Made by a program: the position numbers and the translations under genes. This document shows, piece by piece, positions 51,522-60,895 of a DNA stretch of 64,000 nt. Each line of letters begins with the position of its first letter. The first letter of the stretch is position 1. The stretch is from Clostridium aceticum (GTDB lineage Bacteria; Bacillota; Clostridia; Peptostreptococcales; Natronincolaceae), in the NCBI RefSeq assembly GCF_001042715.1, contig NZ_CP009687.1, forward strand, positions 1,851,418 to 1,915,417, given 5' to 3'. The notes under the pieces are model-generated. The model had not been told where the DNA came from and searched no databases. It saw only the letters and a list, made by a program, of their open reading frames with translations.

Positions 51522-52085
51522 ATGAGGGACTTAAATTTTTTTGAACCATATATACAACAGCCAGAAAAAACCAGTAGTAAGCGTCTAATGGGTTTAGTTG
51601 TTTTAGTTGTTGTAGCTTTTATAATTGTTTTTTATCCTGTAAAGATGCTTTATGAAGTGAAGGCACTGCAGGATAAAGTTCTTTCCTTTAATGCAGTAAT
51701 AGAGTCCCCAGAAACCATCAGTAAGCTAAAGGTGATAGAACAGAAGGAACTTCAACTGATGGAATTAAAGGGAAAAGAAGTGCTTTTTAATAGTTTGGAA
51801 ACTAAGATTAATAGTCAAACAATGACCAACGACTTACTAATTCAATGGATTTTGCAAGAGGTACCTAATGATGTGTATTTCGACGAATTGAATATTACTG
51901 AAAATACAGTTCAGGTACAGGGTAGAGCTAGCCATAAGTTCCCAATTGCTCAAATTGAGCACAACTTACGTCATTCAACTTATTTTGATGAAGTATTTAT
52001 TCCTTCTATTGCATATAAAGATGGTCATTATAGTTTTTCCATTACATTTAAGGCAAAGGATGTGACTGCTGATGATGTTGAATAG
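51522..52085 (+). CDS. pilN: Type IV pilus assembly protein PilN
   Basis: A 187-residue bitopic protein: cytosolic RDLNFFEPYI (the PilM-binding N-terminal motif), one membrane helix (MGLVVLVVVAFIIVFYP), a coiled coil and an extracellular ferredoxin-like domain. The ATG at 51522 puts the motif at the N-terminus; a GTG at 51498 overlaps pilM and the AGGAGGG site. Its last codons overlap the next gene. Confidence 0.88.
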   Translation: MRDLNFFEPYIQQPEKTSSKRLMGLVVLVVVAFIIVFYPVKMLYEVKALQDKVLSFNAVIESPETISKLKVIEQKELQLMELKGKEVLFNSLETKINSQTMTNDLLIQWILQEVPNDVYFDELNITENTVQVQGRASHKFPIAQIEHNLRHSTYFDEVFIPSIAYKDGHYSFSITFKAKDVTADDVE

Positions 52086-53388
52086 ACGAGAAAAAGTTTT
52101 AATAGGTTTGTTGCTGGGTGCTGTTATTTTGGGGGCGTATTATAGGTTTTTAATAATGCCTCTTCATACTGCTTTGGATCAGGTGAAGCTAGAGAAGGAA
52201 GAAACAGAGGTTGAATACTTGGTGGTACAGCATAAACTTGATTCTCAAGCACAATTAAGTAATCAGATAAATGATTTAAATAATGAAATTGCTAGGCTTG
52301 CTGAAGGTTATTTTGGAAGTATTGAACAAGAAGATGTTATTTTATTGTTTAGTGACTTTGTTTTGGAAAAAAACATGAAGGTCTCCTCTTTGTCCTTTTC
52401 TAAATCCACACTGGAGGATTTGAACAGTGTAGAAGAAGATCAAGAAAACCCTGGTGAAGAGCAGATAAAGACAGAGGTCCTTTCAGTACAGATGGGTTTC
52501 GAGGGGGATTATAGGGGATTAATTGATTTTCTAAAAACCGTAAGAGAGTATGATAAAAAAATTATTGTAAAGAACTTAAAAGTTAACAACAGACAGCAGG
52601 GACCATTGTCTGGAAGTCTTTCATTGGATTTTTATAGTGTTCCTGAGGTGAATAATTATTTCCCTAAAGAAAACAGTATTTTACATTATACCAGCTTTTC
52701 AGAGTCTGACTATGAAAAGATATGGAGTCCTCTAAAGGTTCTTGATCTTTTTAATGGGGGAGGGCACGTGCCTTGGATAGCAGGAGGCAGTGCACCCAAG
52801 AATTTAAACACCTATAACTTAGGTAATAAGAGTTTAGCCAATGAAGGTTTAAGCAGCAAAGAATTGGATGCCTTAGATGTCAATGAAAGTCTTAGAACAA
52901 GGACACTTCTTTATAATTTTGAAGGCAACAATTCCTTTTTTGCAGGTGTTCCACGGGATATTGTTGGTAATGCTTCTTTATTTACAACTTCCTTACAGGG
53001 AAATTACTCTACAAAAGTACAATATGATTTCATACGAGATAGAGATTACAATGCTGCTAACTTAATTCTTGAAAAAGAGTCCATCACGATTGCAAGACAG
53101 CCGGAAATCTTAGCAATATCTGTTTATGCCTATGAGACCAACTATCATAATATAGGCTTTATATTGGTTGATGTATCAGGTGGGGAATTTAATGTGCCTT
53201 TAGCATATGGGGTTGATTGGGGAGGATGGCGTACGATAGAAAGAACTTTACCTGCAGGAATCGTTTATCCAGCAAAAATTCAAAGGATTTATATAGAGCA
53301 GGGCGAGACTTTAGATCATTTGAAGGGAAGCTTTTTGTTTGATAAATTAGAAGTTCTTTATGCTAGTACTTCTGACTATCCAAAGTAG
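52072..53388 (+). CDS. PilO with extra C-terminal domain
   Basis: A 438-residue protein. Residues 1-210 are PilO-like: a membrane helix (VLIGLLLGAVILGAYY), coiled coil, and a beta domain ending in GSLSLDFYSVPEV. About 190 more residues follow (from LLYNFEGNNSFFAGVP), with the strand pattern of a carbohydrate-binding jelly-roll (LAISVYAYETNYHNIGFILVD, VDWGGWRTIERTLPAG). Usual PilO has 180-220 residues. It overlaps pilN and ends at a terminator. Confidence 0.85.
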   Translation: MMLNRREKVLIGLLLGAVILGAYYRFLIMPLHTALDQVKLEKEETEVEYLVVQHKLDSQAQLSNQINDLNNEIARLAEGYFGSIEQEDVILLFSDFVLEKNMKVSSLSFSKSTLEDLNSVEEDQENPGEEQIKTEVLSVQMGFEGDYRGLIDFLKTVREYDKKIIVKNLKVNNRQQGPLSGSLSLDFYSVPEVNNYFPKENSILHYTSFSESDYEKIWSPLKVLDLFNGGGHVPWIAGGSAPKNLNTYNLGNKSLANEGLSSKELDALDVNESLRTRTLLYNFEGNNSFFAGVPRDIVGNASLFTTSLQGNYSTKVQYDFIRDRDYNAANLILEKESITIARQPEILAISVYAYETNYHNIGFILVDVSGGEFNVPLAYGVDWGGWRTIERTLPAGIVYPAKIQRIYIEQGETLDHLKGSFLFDKLEVLYASTSDYPK

Positions 53389-53396
53389 TTTTTAAG

Positions 53397-53442
53397 AAAA
53401 TAGGGCTTGTAGGTTATTTCCTACTTAAGTCCTATTTTTTTC
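53397..53442 (+). terminator. Intrinsic terminator after pilO
   Basis: Long stem (AAAATAGG / CCTATTTT outer, GTAGG / CCTAC inner) with a short TT bulge and a T run; it divides the cluster into separate transcripts. Confidence 0.85.
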
Positions 53443-53554
53443 ACGATAATACAAATATTTCCAATTTAAGAAGGGTATAGAAAAAATGTGACGAATATTT
53501 AAATTATTGTAATATTTAGATAAAAACCGTTTTCATGGAGGTGGGTAAGGAAAA

Positions 53555-53992
53555 ATGCTTAGAAATCAAAGGGGTTTTACTTTGATAGAGTTGGTCATTA
53601 CCCTCTTTCTTTTAGGAATTTTAGTTTCAGTGACTTTTCCTACCTATAATGGTGTATACGATAGATTTCTTTTGCAAAATACTGCTAATGAAATAAAGAG
53701 TGCCCTTTATTTGGCGCAGCAATATAGTTTAGATGAGTCAAGGGATTATTGCTTCGAACTATTTCAAGATATTTTTAGAGTAAGGGAGCAAAAATTTGGA
53801 GGGAGGGTTGTTTATAGACAGAAAATAGATGAAACCATTAAGGTGTTGCCAGGTTATAGCAGTGATGCCACTTATAATTGTCATGGGACAAGCAGCTATA
53901 GCAAATTTGTACTAGGAAATAAAAAGGGAGAAAAGATTTATATAGAAACTATGTTAGGAACCGGTAGAGCGAGGGTATCGAAGATTTATTAA
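53555..53992 (+). CDS. GspH-like minor prepilin
   Basis: A 145-residue prepilin: leader MLRNQRG, then FTLIELVITLFLLGILVSVTFP with Glu5. The globular part has a GspH/FimT-like start (NEIKSALYLAQQYSLDES) and GRARVSKIY at the end. GGAGG precedes ATG. First of a second minor-prepilin set of four genes. Confidence 0.9.
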   Translation: MLRNQRGFTLIELVITLFLLGILVSVTFPTYNGVYDRFLLQNTANEIKSALYLAQQYSLDESRDYCFELFQDIFRVREQKFGGRVVYRQKIDETIKVLPGYSSDATYNCHGTSSYSKFVLGNKKGEKIYIETMLGTGRARVSKIY

Positions 53993-54003
53993 GGAGGAGA
54001 AAA

Positions 54004-54410
54004 GTGGGGTAAAAAGTAAGAAGGGGTTTACCTTGATAGAGGTCTTAGTGGCTATTACCTTAGCAGGAATAATGATTACCAGTATATTTTCTATACTTAT
54101 GAGTATTAACAGAATGCATCAAAGAAGTGTAGCACATTACGAAATCAGTAAAATAGCACAAAGTGTAATGGAAGAACTAAATTTTGCTGAAGTTTTGGAG
54201 GATAAAGATTTTGATGAGGAGAACTATGCTATAGAAATAACTAAAGAAAAAATAGATGCTATAAAAAAGGGTTATAGAATTAGATTGAAACTGCAACATG
54301 TCTCCTTGAGTACTGAGTATCTATTATATGGTTACGTTAAGGATAGGGATGTCATAGCTAGAGAAATTTATTATGAAATACCTATAGAGCCTTGGGAATT
54401 GTTAGATTAA
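54004..54410 (+). pseudogene. Minor prepilin with a frame break at GGGG
   Basis: The prepilin sequence KKGFTLIEVLVAITLAGIM is plain, but its frame has no start codon upstream. GGAGGAG (53993-53999) points to GTG at 54004, which reads GTG GGG TAA and stops. One extra G in 54006-54009 would give MGVKSKKG followed by FTLIEV, a perfect prepilin of 135 residues. A TTG at 54033 (AAGGGG before it) could start translation but would lose the cleavage site. So this is a 1-bp deletion, a phase-variable tract, or a sequencing error. Confidence 0.75.
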
Positions 54411-54426
54411 AAAGAGGGAGATAAAC

Positions 54427-54927
54427 TTGAAAATTTTTTGTAGTAATCAAGGGATTACTTTGCTAGAGACGATATTGGCAATGACTTTATTTGCTATGAT
54501 TATGATGGGCTTAATCATAATTTTAATGCAGAATATTAATTATTGCAGAGAATATCAAGAAATACTAGCCACCAAGCAAAACATACGTTTGACTTTAAAC
54601 TATATTGAAAAGCGTATCAGAGAATGTAATCATCAGGAAATCATTTATCATGCTGAAACTCAAACGATAGAAGGGAAAAATAACTTAAAAGAAGAGGTTT
54701 GGATTGATTTAAGCGGCAATATAAGATATGACAAAAATACTCTCCTCTATTTTAATAGGGCTAGAGGGGAATTGAGAGTCAATAAAAATAAAGAGCATAA
54801 TGTTTTAGCTATAGGAATTGGAGATATTATTGCTAGAGAGATTATAGAAGGAAGCCTAATAGAAATAGAAGTTATTGGAGCGGATATGGATTATTCAGTA
54901 AAAACAAAGCTAAGATTACGTTATTAG
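54427..54927 (+). CDS. PilW/GspJ-like minor prepilin
   Basis: A 166-residue prepilin: leader ending in NQG, then ITLLETILAMTLFAMIMMGLIII with Glu at position 5; Phe1 is replaced by Ile. The domain has LTLNYIEKRIREC, common in PilW/GspJ. TTG start after AGAGGGAG, 16 bp past the previous gene. Confidence 0.88.
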   Translation: MKIFCSNQGITLLETILAMTLFAMIMMGLIIILMQNINYCREYQEILATKQNIRLTLNYIEKRIRECNHQEIIYHAETQTIEGKNNLKEEVWIDLSGNIRYDKNTLLYFNRARGELRVNKNKEHNVLAIGIGDIIAREIIEGSLIEIEVIGADMDYSVKTKLRLRY

Positions 54928-54942
54928 TATGGAGTAGATGGC

Positions 54943-55548
54943 ATGAAAAAACATTTAGAAAATTCAAAAGGGTCCATTATTGCTTTTTGTTTTATAATGG
55001 GTACAATTGTAATTATGCTGGCTATATCAACATTAACGATTTATACCAATGATTTTATTGCTGTGATATCTAATGGTGATGCCGTAAAAGCATACTATTT
55101 AGCAGAGATAGCAGTAGAAGAAACATTATGGGAGATCATGAAGACTACTGAGACGTTAATTTTTCTATATTTTTCGGACTTAAAAGAACATAAAGTGAAC
55201 TATCTAAAAGACAAAGGAAAAGAAACTTATCAGGAATATCATCCTTTGATTTTTAATAACTATTTACAAAGTCACTTAATCAATAAATTAACAACTTATA
55301 AGAAGCAAAACAATCATCCTTTCTTAGATTATGGACATTCCCACAGATATGAAGTTGATTTAAAATATGATGTATTACAAAAGATAGTTATAATAGAAGG
55401 TACAGGTATATATAACAATGCCAGAAAAAAGGTGAAGTTAGAGTTAGTACTGCCCTATCAAATACAGGAGGGGATAGATGCTTATGACCTGCCCAGTACC
55501 AAAATATATCCATTAAAAATCAGTGGATATCATCAAATTGTTTTGTAA
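54943..55548 (+). CDS. PilX/GspK-like membrane-anchored protein
   Basis: A 201-residue protein with leader MKKHLENSKG, a hydrophobic helix (IIAFCFIMGTIVIMLAISTLTIYT) lacking Glu5, and KAYYLAEIAVEETLW, the usual PilX feature. The rest is a small basic domain. It closes the second minor-prepilin set and probably completes the tip complex. Confidence 0.8.
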   Translation: MKKHLENSKGSIIAFCFIMGTIVIMLAISTLTIYTNDFIAVISNGDAVKAYYLAEIAVEETLWEIMKTTETLIFLYFSDLKEHKVNYLKDKGKETYQEYHPLIFNNYLQSHLINKLTTYKKQNNHPFLDYGHSHRYEVDLKYDVLQKIVIIEGTGIYNNARKKVKLELVLPYQIQEGIDAYDLPSTKIYPLKISGYHQIVL

Positions 55549-55614
55549 GTTTTGTAAAATATAAAAAAGCTTGTGTCTTACTATAATAATGGAATTTGTA
55601 AGGAGGAATAATTG

Positions 55615-55878
55615 ATGGAAGTTAAAAATTATATGGAAGTTGTAGTAAACCAATTGTTACCTGGTATTTTAAAACGTTATAAAGATATATGTGGCTGTGA
55701 TAGGTGTATAGCAGATATAAAAGCTATCACATTGAATCTTCTACCACCAAAGTATGTGGCAACTGAATCAGGAGAACTCTACCAAAAAGTCAATGCGTTA
55801 TCAGTACAGTTTGAAGCAGATGTAACCAATGCTGTTATTCAGGCTATAAATAAAGTGAAGAATAACCCTAGACACTAG
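55615..55878 (+). CDS. ComFB family protein
   Basis: An 87-residue helical protein of the late-competence ComFB family: VNQLLPGILKRYKDICGCDRCIADIKAITLNLLPPKYV. The Cys pair GCDRC is present. ComFB members in cyanobacteria and Firmicutes have been reported to bind cyclic dinucleotides and affect type IV pili or competence (recalled, not checked). AGGAGG lies 8 bp before the ATG at 55615. As the last gene after the pilin set, it may be the protein-level c-di-GMP reader for the pilus. Confidence 0.9.
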   Translation: MEVKNYMEVVVNQLLPGILKRYKDICGCDRCIADIKAITLNLLPPKYVATESGELYQKVNALSVQFEADVTNAVIQAINKVKNNPRH

Positions 55879-55987
55879 TGGGGATAGAAAAGGTTAGCAT
55901 GGTTAAAATAAATCAAAAAACTATTCAAATAGAAAAAAATGTGGTATGATAATATAGAATTTTACATAAAGGAAGTGTTTAGAAACT

Positions 55988-56422
55988 TTGGAAAAATATT
56001 TAGTAATTCATGGACCAAATTTAAACCTTCTTGGAACAAGAGAGCCAGAGGTTTATGGTACAGTGACTCTACAACAGGTGAATGAAAGATTATTAGCGGA
56101 GGCTGAAAAAAACGGTGTAGAATTGGACATAATTCAAAGTAATGATGAAGGAGAAATCATTAATTTATTACATAAGCACAGGAGTCTACAGGGTGTGATT
56201 ATTAACCCAGCCGCCTATACTCATTACAGTGTTGCTATTCATGATGCCATAAAATCCATCAGTGTCCCTGTAGTAGAAGTACATCTAAGCAATATCCATA
56301 GCAGGGAGGAGTTTAGGAAAAAGTCTGTTACAGCAGCAGCCTGTATTGGTCAAATCAGCGGCTTCGGATATCATAGTTATATATTAGGACTCTATGCACT
56401 TATTCATCATAACCAATTATAG
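55988..56422 (+). CDS. aroQ: Type II 3-dehydroquinate dehydratase
   Basis: A 144-residue enzyme forming 3-dehydroshikimate. Motifs: [18 protein letters not shown] (with the catalytic Arg/Tyr), [30 protein letters not shown], and [15 protein letters not shown]. Dodecameric type II fold, normal length. TTG start. B. subtilis has yqhS (aroQ)-yqhT-efp-spoIIIA in this order. Confidence 0.96.
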   Translation: MEKYLVIHGPNLNLLGTREPEVYGTVTLQQVNERLLAEAEKNGVELDIIQSNDEGEIINLLHKHRSLQGVIINPAAYTHYSVAIHDAIKSISVPVVEVHLSNIHSREEFRKKSVTAAACIGQISGFGYHSYILGLYALIHHNQL

Positions 56423-56446
56423 CTTAGTGTAGGAGGCTTTATCTTA

Positions 56447-57514
56447 ATGAATGAAAGAATCAATAAGTTAAGAGAAGTATTGAATGAAAAAAAACTAGAG
56501 GCCGTACTTGTTTTTAAACCAGAAAACAGAAGATATTTTTCTAATTTCACAGGTACCACAGGCTTTGTGCTTATTACCAATACAGAGGCAAAGTTTATTA
56601 CGGATTTCAGATATGTTGAACAAGCAAAAAATCAGTGCAAGGGCTATGAAATCGTAGAAGTCAGCAGATTAGAACCTCTAACGACGATTATTGAAAAAAT
56701 GAATCTAAAGACGATAGGGATTGAAGAGGAGTTTTTTACTTATGGGCATGCTGTAGACTTTTTATTAAAGTTAAAGGATGTTAAGTTAGAGGCTTTAGAG
56801 GGGGCTTTAACCAAGATCAGGGCTGTTAAGTCTCAGGAGGAAATAAGCTGTATCGCTAAAGCTGCTTCATTGGCGGATGAAGCTTTTCATCATGTCTTAC
56901 CCCTCATAAGACCAGGAGTAGTAGAAACAGAAATAGCATTGGAGTTAGAGTTTTTTATGAGAAAGAATGGTGCTATTGGTGCTAGTTTTGATTTTATTGT
57001 GGCTTCAGGAGTAAGATCCTCATTGCCTCACGGGGTTGCATCAGAAAAAGTTATTGAAGCAGGAGACTTTGTTACATTAGATTATGGATGTATCTATAAA
57101 GGTTATTGTTCTGATATGACTAGAACTGTTGTTGTTGGAAAAGCTAATGATAAGCAAAAAGAAATATATGCTACTGTGCTTGAAGCTCAAGAAACTGCTC
57201 TTAAGGCAGTAAGACCAGGTTTTACAGGTAAGGAATTAGACAGCATAGCCAGAAAAGTCATTGGAGATAAAGGTTACGGTGAGTATTTCGGGCATGGATT
57301 AGGACATGGTGTAGGCTTAGAAATCCATGAGTTGCCTCATGTAAATATGATAGGAAATCTTTCGATGACATCAGGTATGGTGATTACGATAGAACCTGGT
57401 ATTTACATACCTGATTTTGGTGGGGTTAGAATTGAAGATTTGGTAGTAGTAACAGATGATGGCTATGAAGTTCTATCGAAAACTCCAAAAGAGTTGATTG
57501 AAATTCAAATATAA
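56447..57514 (+). CDS. M24 Xaa-Pro peptidase (YqhT-like)
   Basis: A 355-residue pita-bread metallopeptidase. The N-terminal creatinase-like domain ([19 protein letters not shown]) is followed by the M24 site: [49 protein letters not shown], supplying the five metal ligands. It likely releases N-terminal residues before proline. Conserved neighbour of efp. Confidence 0.95.
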   Translation: MNERINKLREVLNEKKLEAVLVFKPENRRYFSNFTGTTGFVLITNTEAKFITDFRYVEQAKNQCKGYEIVEVSRLEPLTTIIEKMNLKTIGIEEEFFTYGHAVDFLLKLKDVKLEALEGALTKIRAVKSQEEISCIAKAASLADEAFHHVLPLIRPGVVETEIALELEFFMRKNGAIGASFDFIVASGVRSSLPHGVASEKVIEAGDFVTLDYGCIYKGYCSDMTRTVVVGKANDKQKEIYATVLEAQETALKAVRPGFTGKELDSIARKVIGDKGYGEYFGHGLGHGVGLEIHELPHVNMIGNLSMTSGMVITIEPGIYIPDFGGVRIEDLVVVTDDGYEVLSKTPKELIEIQI

Positions 57515-57540
57515 TATTTAAAGATCAATGGAGGGATTTT

Positions 57541-58098
57541 ATGATTTCAGCAGGAGATTTTAGAAAAGGCGTTACATTCGAAATGAATGGAGAGCCATTT
57601 GTAGTTTTGGATTTTCAACATGTTAAGCCTGGAAAAGGGGCAGCTTTTGTCCGAACCAAGTATAAGAACTTAAAAACAGGAGCTACTAGAGAAGAAGCTT
57701 TTAACCCTTCTGATAAATTTCCACGTGCTCATATTGAAACAAAGGAAATGCAATATCTTTATAATGACGGTGAGTTGTATTATTTTATGGACAATGAAAC
57801 CTTTGAGCAAGCACCTTTAACCTTTGAGGAAGTGGAGGATGCTATAAAGTTCTTAAAGGAAAATGAAAATGCCACTATGAAGTTCTATCAAGGGAGACCT
57901 TTCCAAGTAGATCCACCAAACTTTGTTGAGTTACAAGTAACAGAAGCAGATCCTGGAGTAAAAGGAGATACAGCTTCTAATGTTACTAAGTCTGCTACCT
58001 TAGAAACTGGAGCGGTAATTCAAGTTCCTTTATTTGTAAACGAAGGAGATAAGGTCCGTGTAGATACTAGGACAGGAGAGTATATGTCAAGAGTATAA
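57541..58098 (+). CDS. efp: Elongation factor P
   Basis: A 185-residue, three-domain factor relieving ribosome stalling at polyproline stretches. [31 protein letters not shown] (Lys of the PGKG loop is the modification site), and the C-terminal signature-like [20 protein letters not shown] are seen. AAUGGAGGG ribosome site. Confidence 0.97.
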   Translation: MISAGDFRKGVTFEMNGEPFVVLDFQHVKPGKGAAFVRTKYKNLKTGATREEAFNPSDKFPRAHIETKEMQYLYNDGELYYFMDNETFEQAPLTFEEVEDAIKFLKENENATMKFYQGRPFQVDPPNFVELQVTEADPGVKGDTASNVTKSATLETGAVIQVPLFVNEGDKVRVDTRTGEYMSRV

Positions 58099-58167
58099 AT
58101 GCACAATTTTTGGTAAACAATATAAGGTAGTTGTATTTGTACTATCTTAATCAAAGGAGGAAGAACT

Positions 58168-58593
58168 ATGAATCACTTATTTGAAAAGGTTGCTTATTTG
58201 AAAGGCTTAGCTGAAGGATTAAATATTGAAGAGTCTTCTAAAGATGGCAAAATTATACTAGGCATTATAGATGCTTTAGACGATTTTGCAGAAGCTATTG
58301 TTATGATGAATGAAGATCAAGAAGATTTAACCGAATATGTTGAGGCTTTAGACGAAGATTTAGCAGAAGTGGAAGAAGAATTATTTGAAGAAGATGACGA
58401 GGATGATGAAGATGAAGATATCGACTTCATGGAAATTGAATGTCCAAACTGCGATGAAGAAATCTATGTAGACGAAGACTTATTCTATGATGAAGATCCA
58501 GAGGTAGTATGTCCTCGTTGCAGCGAAGTAATAAAAATCGATGTAGAAAATGAATGTGATCATGGGGGATGTAATCATCACCATCATGAGTAA
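58168..58593 (+). CDS. CD1247-type acidic zinc-ribbon protein
   Basis: A 141-residue protein: a helical N-terminal domain (LFEKVAYLKGLAEGLNIEESSKDGKII) as in the CD1247 family, a very acidic linker, a zinc ribbon (CPNCDEEIYVD ... CPRCSEV) and a His-rich C-terminus. Found next to efp/spoIIIA in clostridia; role unknown. AAAGGAGG before ATG; terminator after it. Confidence 0.9.
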   Translation: MNHLFEKVAYLKGLAEGLNIEESSKDGKIILGIIDALDDFAEAIVMMNEDQEDLTEYVEALDEDLAEVEEELFEEDDEDDEDEDIDFMEIECPNCDEEIYVDEDLFYDEDPEVVCPRCSEVIKIDVENECDHGGCNHHHHE

Positions 58594-58609
58594 GAAGTGT
58601 GTAACTCTT

Positions 58610-58650
58610 GAAAAACCAACAAACTTATTGTTGGTTTTTCTTTTTTTTTG
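58610..58650 (+). terminator. Intrinsic terminator
   Basis: A 13-bp stem GAAAAACCAACAA / TTGTTGGTTTTTC, 5-nt loop, T9 tail. Confidence 0.92.
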
Positions 58651-58709
58651 GAATTAAGAATAATTTGGCTGTAACGTAAATATCTATTATATATAAGGAG
58701 GGACATGTT

Positions 58710-59735
58710 GTGATAATGAATAGTCAAAACACTAATTTTATTGAAAAAAATACAGTCCTCCACTTAGAAAAGTTTTTATGTCCTGAAGTTAGGGAACTGG
58801 TAAGTAAGATTCCAAAGGATATAAAAAGTACAATGGAGGAAATAAGGCTAAGGATTCATCAACCTTTAATGATTTACGCCAATAATCAAGATTACTTTGT
58901 AAGTAAAGAGGGAGAATTATTATTGGAAGAAAAAAATGGCTATAGAATTTCTAAAAGAAATATTGAAAACACCCTGCAATTTATCACTAATTATTCTATT
59001 TATGCGGTGGAGGAAGAAATAAAAAGGGGTTATATCACTGTGCAGGGGGGCCATAGGGTTGGTATTGTAGGTAAGGTTTTACATGACAGTAGTGGTGTGA
59101 AAACCATCAAAGAGTTTACTGGATTAAATATAAGAATTTCAAGGGAGAAGTTGGGGATTTCCTCTAGTGTTTTTAAATATCTTATTAATGATAAAAAAGA
59201 GTTTATGAATACGCTAATTATTTCTCCTCCCCAGTGTGGAAAAACCACCTTGTTAAGAGATTTAATTAAAAATCTAAGTGATGGGGTGCCTAACTTAAGG
59301 TTTAAGGGTTTAAAAGTGGGTGTAGTGGATGAACGTTCAGAGATTGGAGCTTGTTTTCAAGGAATACCTCAAAATAATTTAGGTATAAGAACCGATGTAT
59401 TAGATGCTTGTCCGAAGGCACAGGGAATGATGATGCTGATTCGAGCCATGTCGCCTCAAGTGATAGCAACAGATGAGATTGGAAGGGAGGAGGATAGTGT
59501 GGCAATACAAGAGGCACTACTAGCAGGGATTAAGCTGATTACTACAGTTCACGGAAACTCCCTAGAGGATATAATGTCCAAAAAGGTAATAGGAAGATTG
59601 GTAAAAGAAGGAACCTTTGAGAGGATTATGATCTTATCAAACAGTAAAGGTGTCGGAACCGTAGAAAAAATTATAGATGGACATACCTTTAAAGATTTAC
59701 TAAAGTTACCTATTCAAAATAAGGTGGCGGATTAA
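58710..59735 (+). CDS. spoIIIAA: Stage III sporulation ATPase SpoIIIAA
   Basis: A 341-residue secretion-type ATPase: Walker A-like ISPPQCGKTTLLRDL, Walker B-like VIATDEIGREED, and VHGNS. It powers or regulates the SpoIIIA-SpoIIQ channel between mother cell and forespore. GTG at 58710 is 7 bp after AAGGAGGG; ATG at 58705 hits a stop. No clear sigma-E promoter could be fixed by eye. Confidence 0.96.
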   Translation: MIMNSQNTNFIEKNTVLHLEKFLCPEVRELVSKIPKDIKSTMEEIRLRIHQPLMIYANNQDYFVSKEGELLLEEKNGYRISKRNIENTLQFITNYSIYAVEEEIKRGYITVQGGHRVGIVGKVLHDSSGVKTIKEFTGLNIRISREKLGISSSVFKYLINDKKEFMNTLIISPPQCGKTTLLRDLIKNLSDGVPNLRFKGLKVGVVDERSEIGACFQGIPQNNLGIRTDVLDACPKAQGMMMLIRAMSPQVIATDEIGREEDSVAIQEALLAGIKLITTVHGNSLEDIMSKKVIGRLVKEGTFERIMILSNSKGVGTVEKIIDGHTFKDLLKLPIQNKVAD

Positions 59736-59736
59736 T

Positions 59737-60258
59737 ATGGTAATAAAACTAATAATTTCTTTTATCATCATAGGATGCAGTTCTTTAATCGGCATCATCT
59801 ATGCCAATACCTTTATAGAGAGAACAAAACTTTTGGCCAGTGTCCTATCTACTTTACAAATGTTAGAAACAGAAATTGTTTTTAGTGCAACCCCTTTACC
59901 AGAACTTTTAAGCAAAGTAGCTAGAAAAAGTAGAACTGAGATGGGTAGGATCTTAGAAAATACTGCAGAAATTTTAAGGAGAAATGAAGGTTATTTATTT
60001 CCTGAGGCCTGGAAAAAAGCCATTGAAGGAGTAGGAGATGAAACAGTTTTTGCTAAGGAGGATTTAGATCTATTATTAAATCTCGGAAATACCTTAGGAA
60101 TCTCTGATACTAGTGATCAAGTAAAGCATATACGCTTAACCATGGAAGAAATAAAAAGAAATTATGAGCTGTCTATTATAGTCCAAAGTAAAAGTGTTAG
60201 GCTATATAGAAACCTAGGATTTTTAGTAGGAATTACTATAGTAATTGTTTTTTTCTAA
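59737..60258 (+). CDS. spoIIIAB: SpoIIIAB
   Basis: A 173-residue protein with an N-terminal membrane helix, a helical GspF-like domain (LASVLSTLQMLETEIVFSATPLPELL, WKKAIEGV, LLLNLGNTLGISDTSDQ) and a C-terminal helix. Homologous to platform proteins of secretion machines. Starts 1 bp after spoIIIAA. Confidence 0.95.
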   Translation: MVIKLIISFIIIGCSSLIGIIYANTFIERTKLLASVLSTLQMLETEIVFSATPLPELLSKVARKSRTEMGRILENTAEILRRNEGYLFPEAWKKAIEGVGDETVFAKEDLDLLLNLGNTLGISDTSDQVKHIRLTMEEIKRNYELSIIVQSKSVRLYRNLGFLVGITIVIVFF

Positions 60259-60280
60259 CTATTTTAAGGGGGAGAGATGA

Positions 60281-60484
60281 ATGATCATGAATGTGGATTT
60301 AATTTTTAAGATTGCAGCGATTGGTATTTTGGTTTCTGTACTAAATCAAGTACTCATAAGAGCAGGGCGGGAGGAGCAGGCTATGATGACAACTTTAGTG
60401 GGGATTGTGGTAGTGCTGATGATGGTCATCAATTTGGTAAGTAATCTATTTGACACAGTAAAAACAATGTTTCAACTGTACTAA
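60281..60484 (+). CDS. spoIIIAC: SpoIIIAC
   Basis: A 67-residue, two-helix membrane protein (FKIAAIGILVSVLNQVLIRAGREEQAMM, LVGIVVVLMMVINLVSNLF), the standard SpoIIIAC length. AGGGGGAGAG precedes ATG. Confidence 0.96.
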   Translation: MIMNVDLIFKIAAIGILVSVLNQVLIRAGREEQAMMTTLVGIVVVLMMVINLVSNLFDTVKTMFQLY

Positions 60485-60496
60485 GGGTGTGATAAA

Positions 60497-60883
60497 ATGG
60501 AAATTTTTCAAATTGTAGCAATAGGATTGGTTGCAGCTGTTCTATCGGTATTGGTAAAGCATCAAAAACCAGAAATAGGCATTTATATTGGTCTAGCCAC
60601 AGGAATCATTATATTCCTGTTTATTGTAACAAAGTTACAGTCAGTGATTGAAATTCTTAACCAATTGGCCAATAAAATAAATATTGATGATATCTATTTA
60701 TCTACAATTTTAAAAATTGTAGGTATCGCCTACATAGCGGAGTTTGGAGCACAGGTTTGTAAAGATGCAGGGGAAGGAGTGATTGCATCTAAGATAGAAT
60801 TTGCTGGAAAAATACTCATTATGGTGATGTCAGTACCTATTTTAGTGTCCTTAATGGATTTGATTATCAACATAGTACCTTAG
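60497..60883 (+). CDS. spoIIIAD: SpoIIIAD
   Basis: A 128-residue membrane protein with four helices; IVGIAYIAEFGAQVCKDAGEGVIASKIEFAGKILI is the hallmark. Related to SpoIIIAC. ATG after AAGGGTGTG. Confidence 0.96.
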   Translation: MEIFQIVAIGLVAAVLSVLVKHQKPEIGIYIGLATGIIIFLFIVTKLQSVIEILNQLANKINIDDIYLSTILKIVGIAYIAEFGAQVCKDAGEGVIASKIEFAGKILIMVMSVPILVSLMDLIINIVP

Positions 60884-60895
60884 GATGTGATATCT

